Origin: Nitrospirota bacterium
GTDB lineage: Bacteria > Nitrospirota_A > Leptospirillia > Leptospirillales > Leptospirillaceae
Direction: 5' to 3'
Length of the DNA stretch: 5,880 nt
NCBI GenBank assembly: GCA_027415455.1
Contig: DAIBSV010000116.1
Coordinates: 1-5,880 of the forward strand
This document shows positions 5,593 to 5,880 of this stretch, one piece after another. The notes below the pieces were generated by a model. It had not been told where the DNA came from and did not search any database. It saw only the letters and a list, made by a program, of their open reading frames with translations. The translations under genes were made by a program, and so were the position numbers. Position 1 is the first letter of the stretch. Each line of letters begins with the position of its first letter.

Positions 5593-5880
5593 TTCACACC
5601 CCCTTGGGGAAGGGGGGGAACCGGGCTCGCACCCCGATCGATCGGACCAAGAGCCGGAAGGGGAGGGGGAGGGGGAGGAATCAGATTTCTCACTGGCCAG
5701 CTCTGTTTGATCCCATTCAGGATCGACTGGGTCGTATCGAGCGTCTCCCCTGTGGTCGAGAGGATCGTTGTCGTCTTGCCGGTGATTTCGGGAAGGGCCG
5801 GAGTGGCCTTCTTGACGTCGTCGACGATCGACTGCAATTGCGAGACGAGTCGGGGAAGATCCCCGGTGACCGTCTTGATG
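5589..5880 (-). CDS. C-terminal part of a probable MCE/MlaD-family lipid-trafficking protein
   Basis: The open frame enters from the right edge (first full codon reads I, then KTVTGDLPRLVSQ) and ends at TGA 5591-5589, giving 96 visible residues. The visible part is an amphipathic helix (about 1-65: SQLQSIVDDVKK, then LSTTGETLDTTQSILNGIKQSW) followed by PVRNLI, a run of six prolines and a proline/glycine-rich tail. The helix with regular TLDTTQ-type heptads ending in SWPVRNL resembles the C-terminal helix of MlaD/MCE proteins, which sit in the inner membrane with a periplasmic domain and move phospholipids with an MlaFE ABC transporter. The diagnostic MCE domain lies outside the window, so the family call is tentative. 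Its stop overlaps the next lipoprotein start by 4 bp, indicating one operon; mlaE- and mlaF-like genes would be expected further right. Confidence 0.55.
   Translation of the reverse strand, partial: IKTVTGDLPRLVSQLQSIVDDVKKATPALPEITGKTTTILSTTGETLDTTQSILNGIKQSWPVRNLIPPPPPPLPALGPIDRGASPVPPLPQGGVK
5656..5678 (+). other. G-rich tract opposite the polyproline codons, possible G-quadruplex
   Basis: On the plus strand, G-runs of 2, 4, 5, 5 and 2 are separated by one or two adenines; another pair of runs (4 and 7 G) lies at 5606-5618. They are the complement of the proline codons in the tail of the MCE/MlaD-like gene, so the codon usage explains them. As the template strand of that gene they could fold during transcription; function is untested. 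Confidence 0.35.

Noticed and set aside
1..5880. CRISPR array, tRNA/rRNA genes, transposases or a defence system
   Set aside because: No regularly spaced repeats, no tRNA-like cloverleaf sequence and no transposase, nuclease or toxin motifs were seen; every long frame is accounted for by metabolic, signalling or envelope genes.

Overview
The window is a compact bacterial chromosome segment of moderately high GC (high fifties by eye, not computed), with almost no non-coding DNA. Two or three genes appear to use TTG starts. The tight ATGA overlaps, the lipobox lipoproteins and the MCE/MlaD-type trafficking protein indicate a diderm (Gram-negative type) bacterium. Composition and gene style would suit Nitrospirota such as Leptospirillum, or a deltaproteobacterial-type lineage, but this is an impression and no marker in the window fixes the taxon. 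No tRNA, rRNA, CRISPR array, insertion sequence or phage gene was seen, and no gene-free stretch exceeds about 115 bases.

Left block, minus strand (3180 down to 1). This reads as a four-gene operon: a membrane-bound class III nucleotide cyclase (sensor-HAMP-cyclase), a TPR lipoprotein, a DsbA-superfamily protein with a CxxS site, and the N-terminal 84 codons of purE, which runs off the left edge. The junctions are 20 bp, 1 bp and a 4-bp ATGA overlap. A good sigma70-like promoter (TTGACA, 18 bp, TAGAAT) for this operon lies at 3272-3301 on the minus strand.

Centre, plus strand (3295-4659). Divergent from the cyclase is a two-pass membrane protein. Its cytoplasmic part carries a GAF-like region and a C-terminal domain with the outline of a GGDEF diguanylate cyclase, but the signature and most catalytic residues are gone. 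The best start is a TTG with a strong ribosome binding site that overlaps the opposing cyclase promoter.

Right block, minus strand (5880 down to 4669). The C-terminal end of a probable MCE/MlaD-family lipid-transport protein with a proline-rich tail overlaps by 4 bp a second TPR lipoprotein. That lipoprotein converges on the degenerate GGDEF gene with a 9-bp gap.

The most interesting unit is the divergent signalling pair. One partner is a cyclase that keeps its metal and transition-state residues but has lost both usual base-recognition residues. The other is a receptor-like protein with a dead GGDEF fold. They share a palindrome-rich intergenic region of about 114 bp. Any functional link between them, or between the cyclase and its operon partner purE, is inference.
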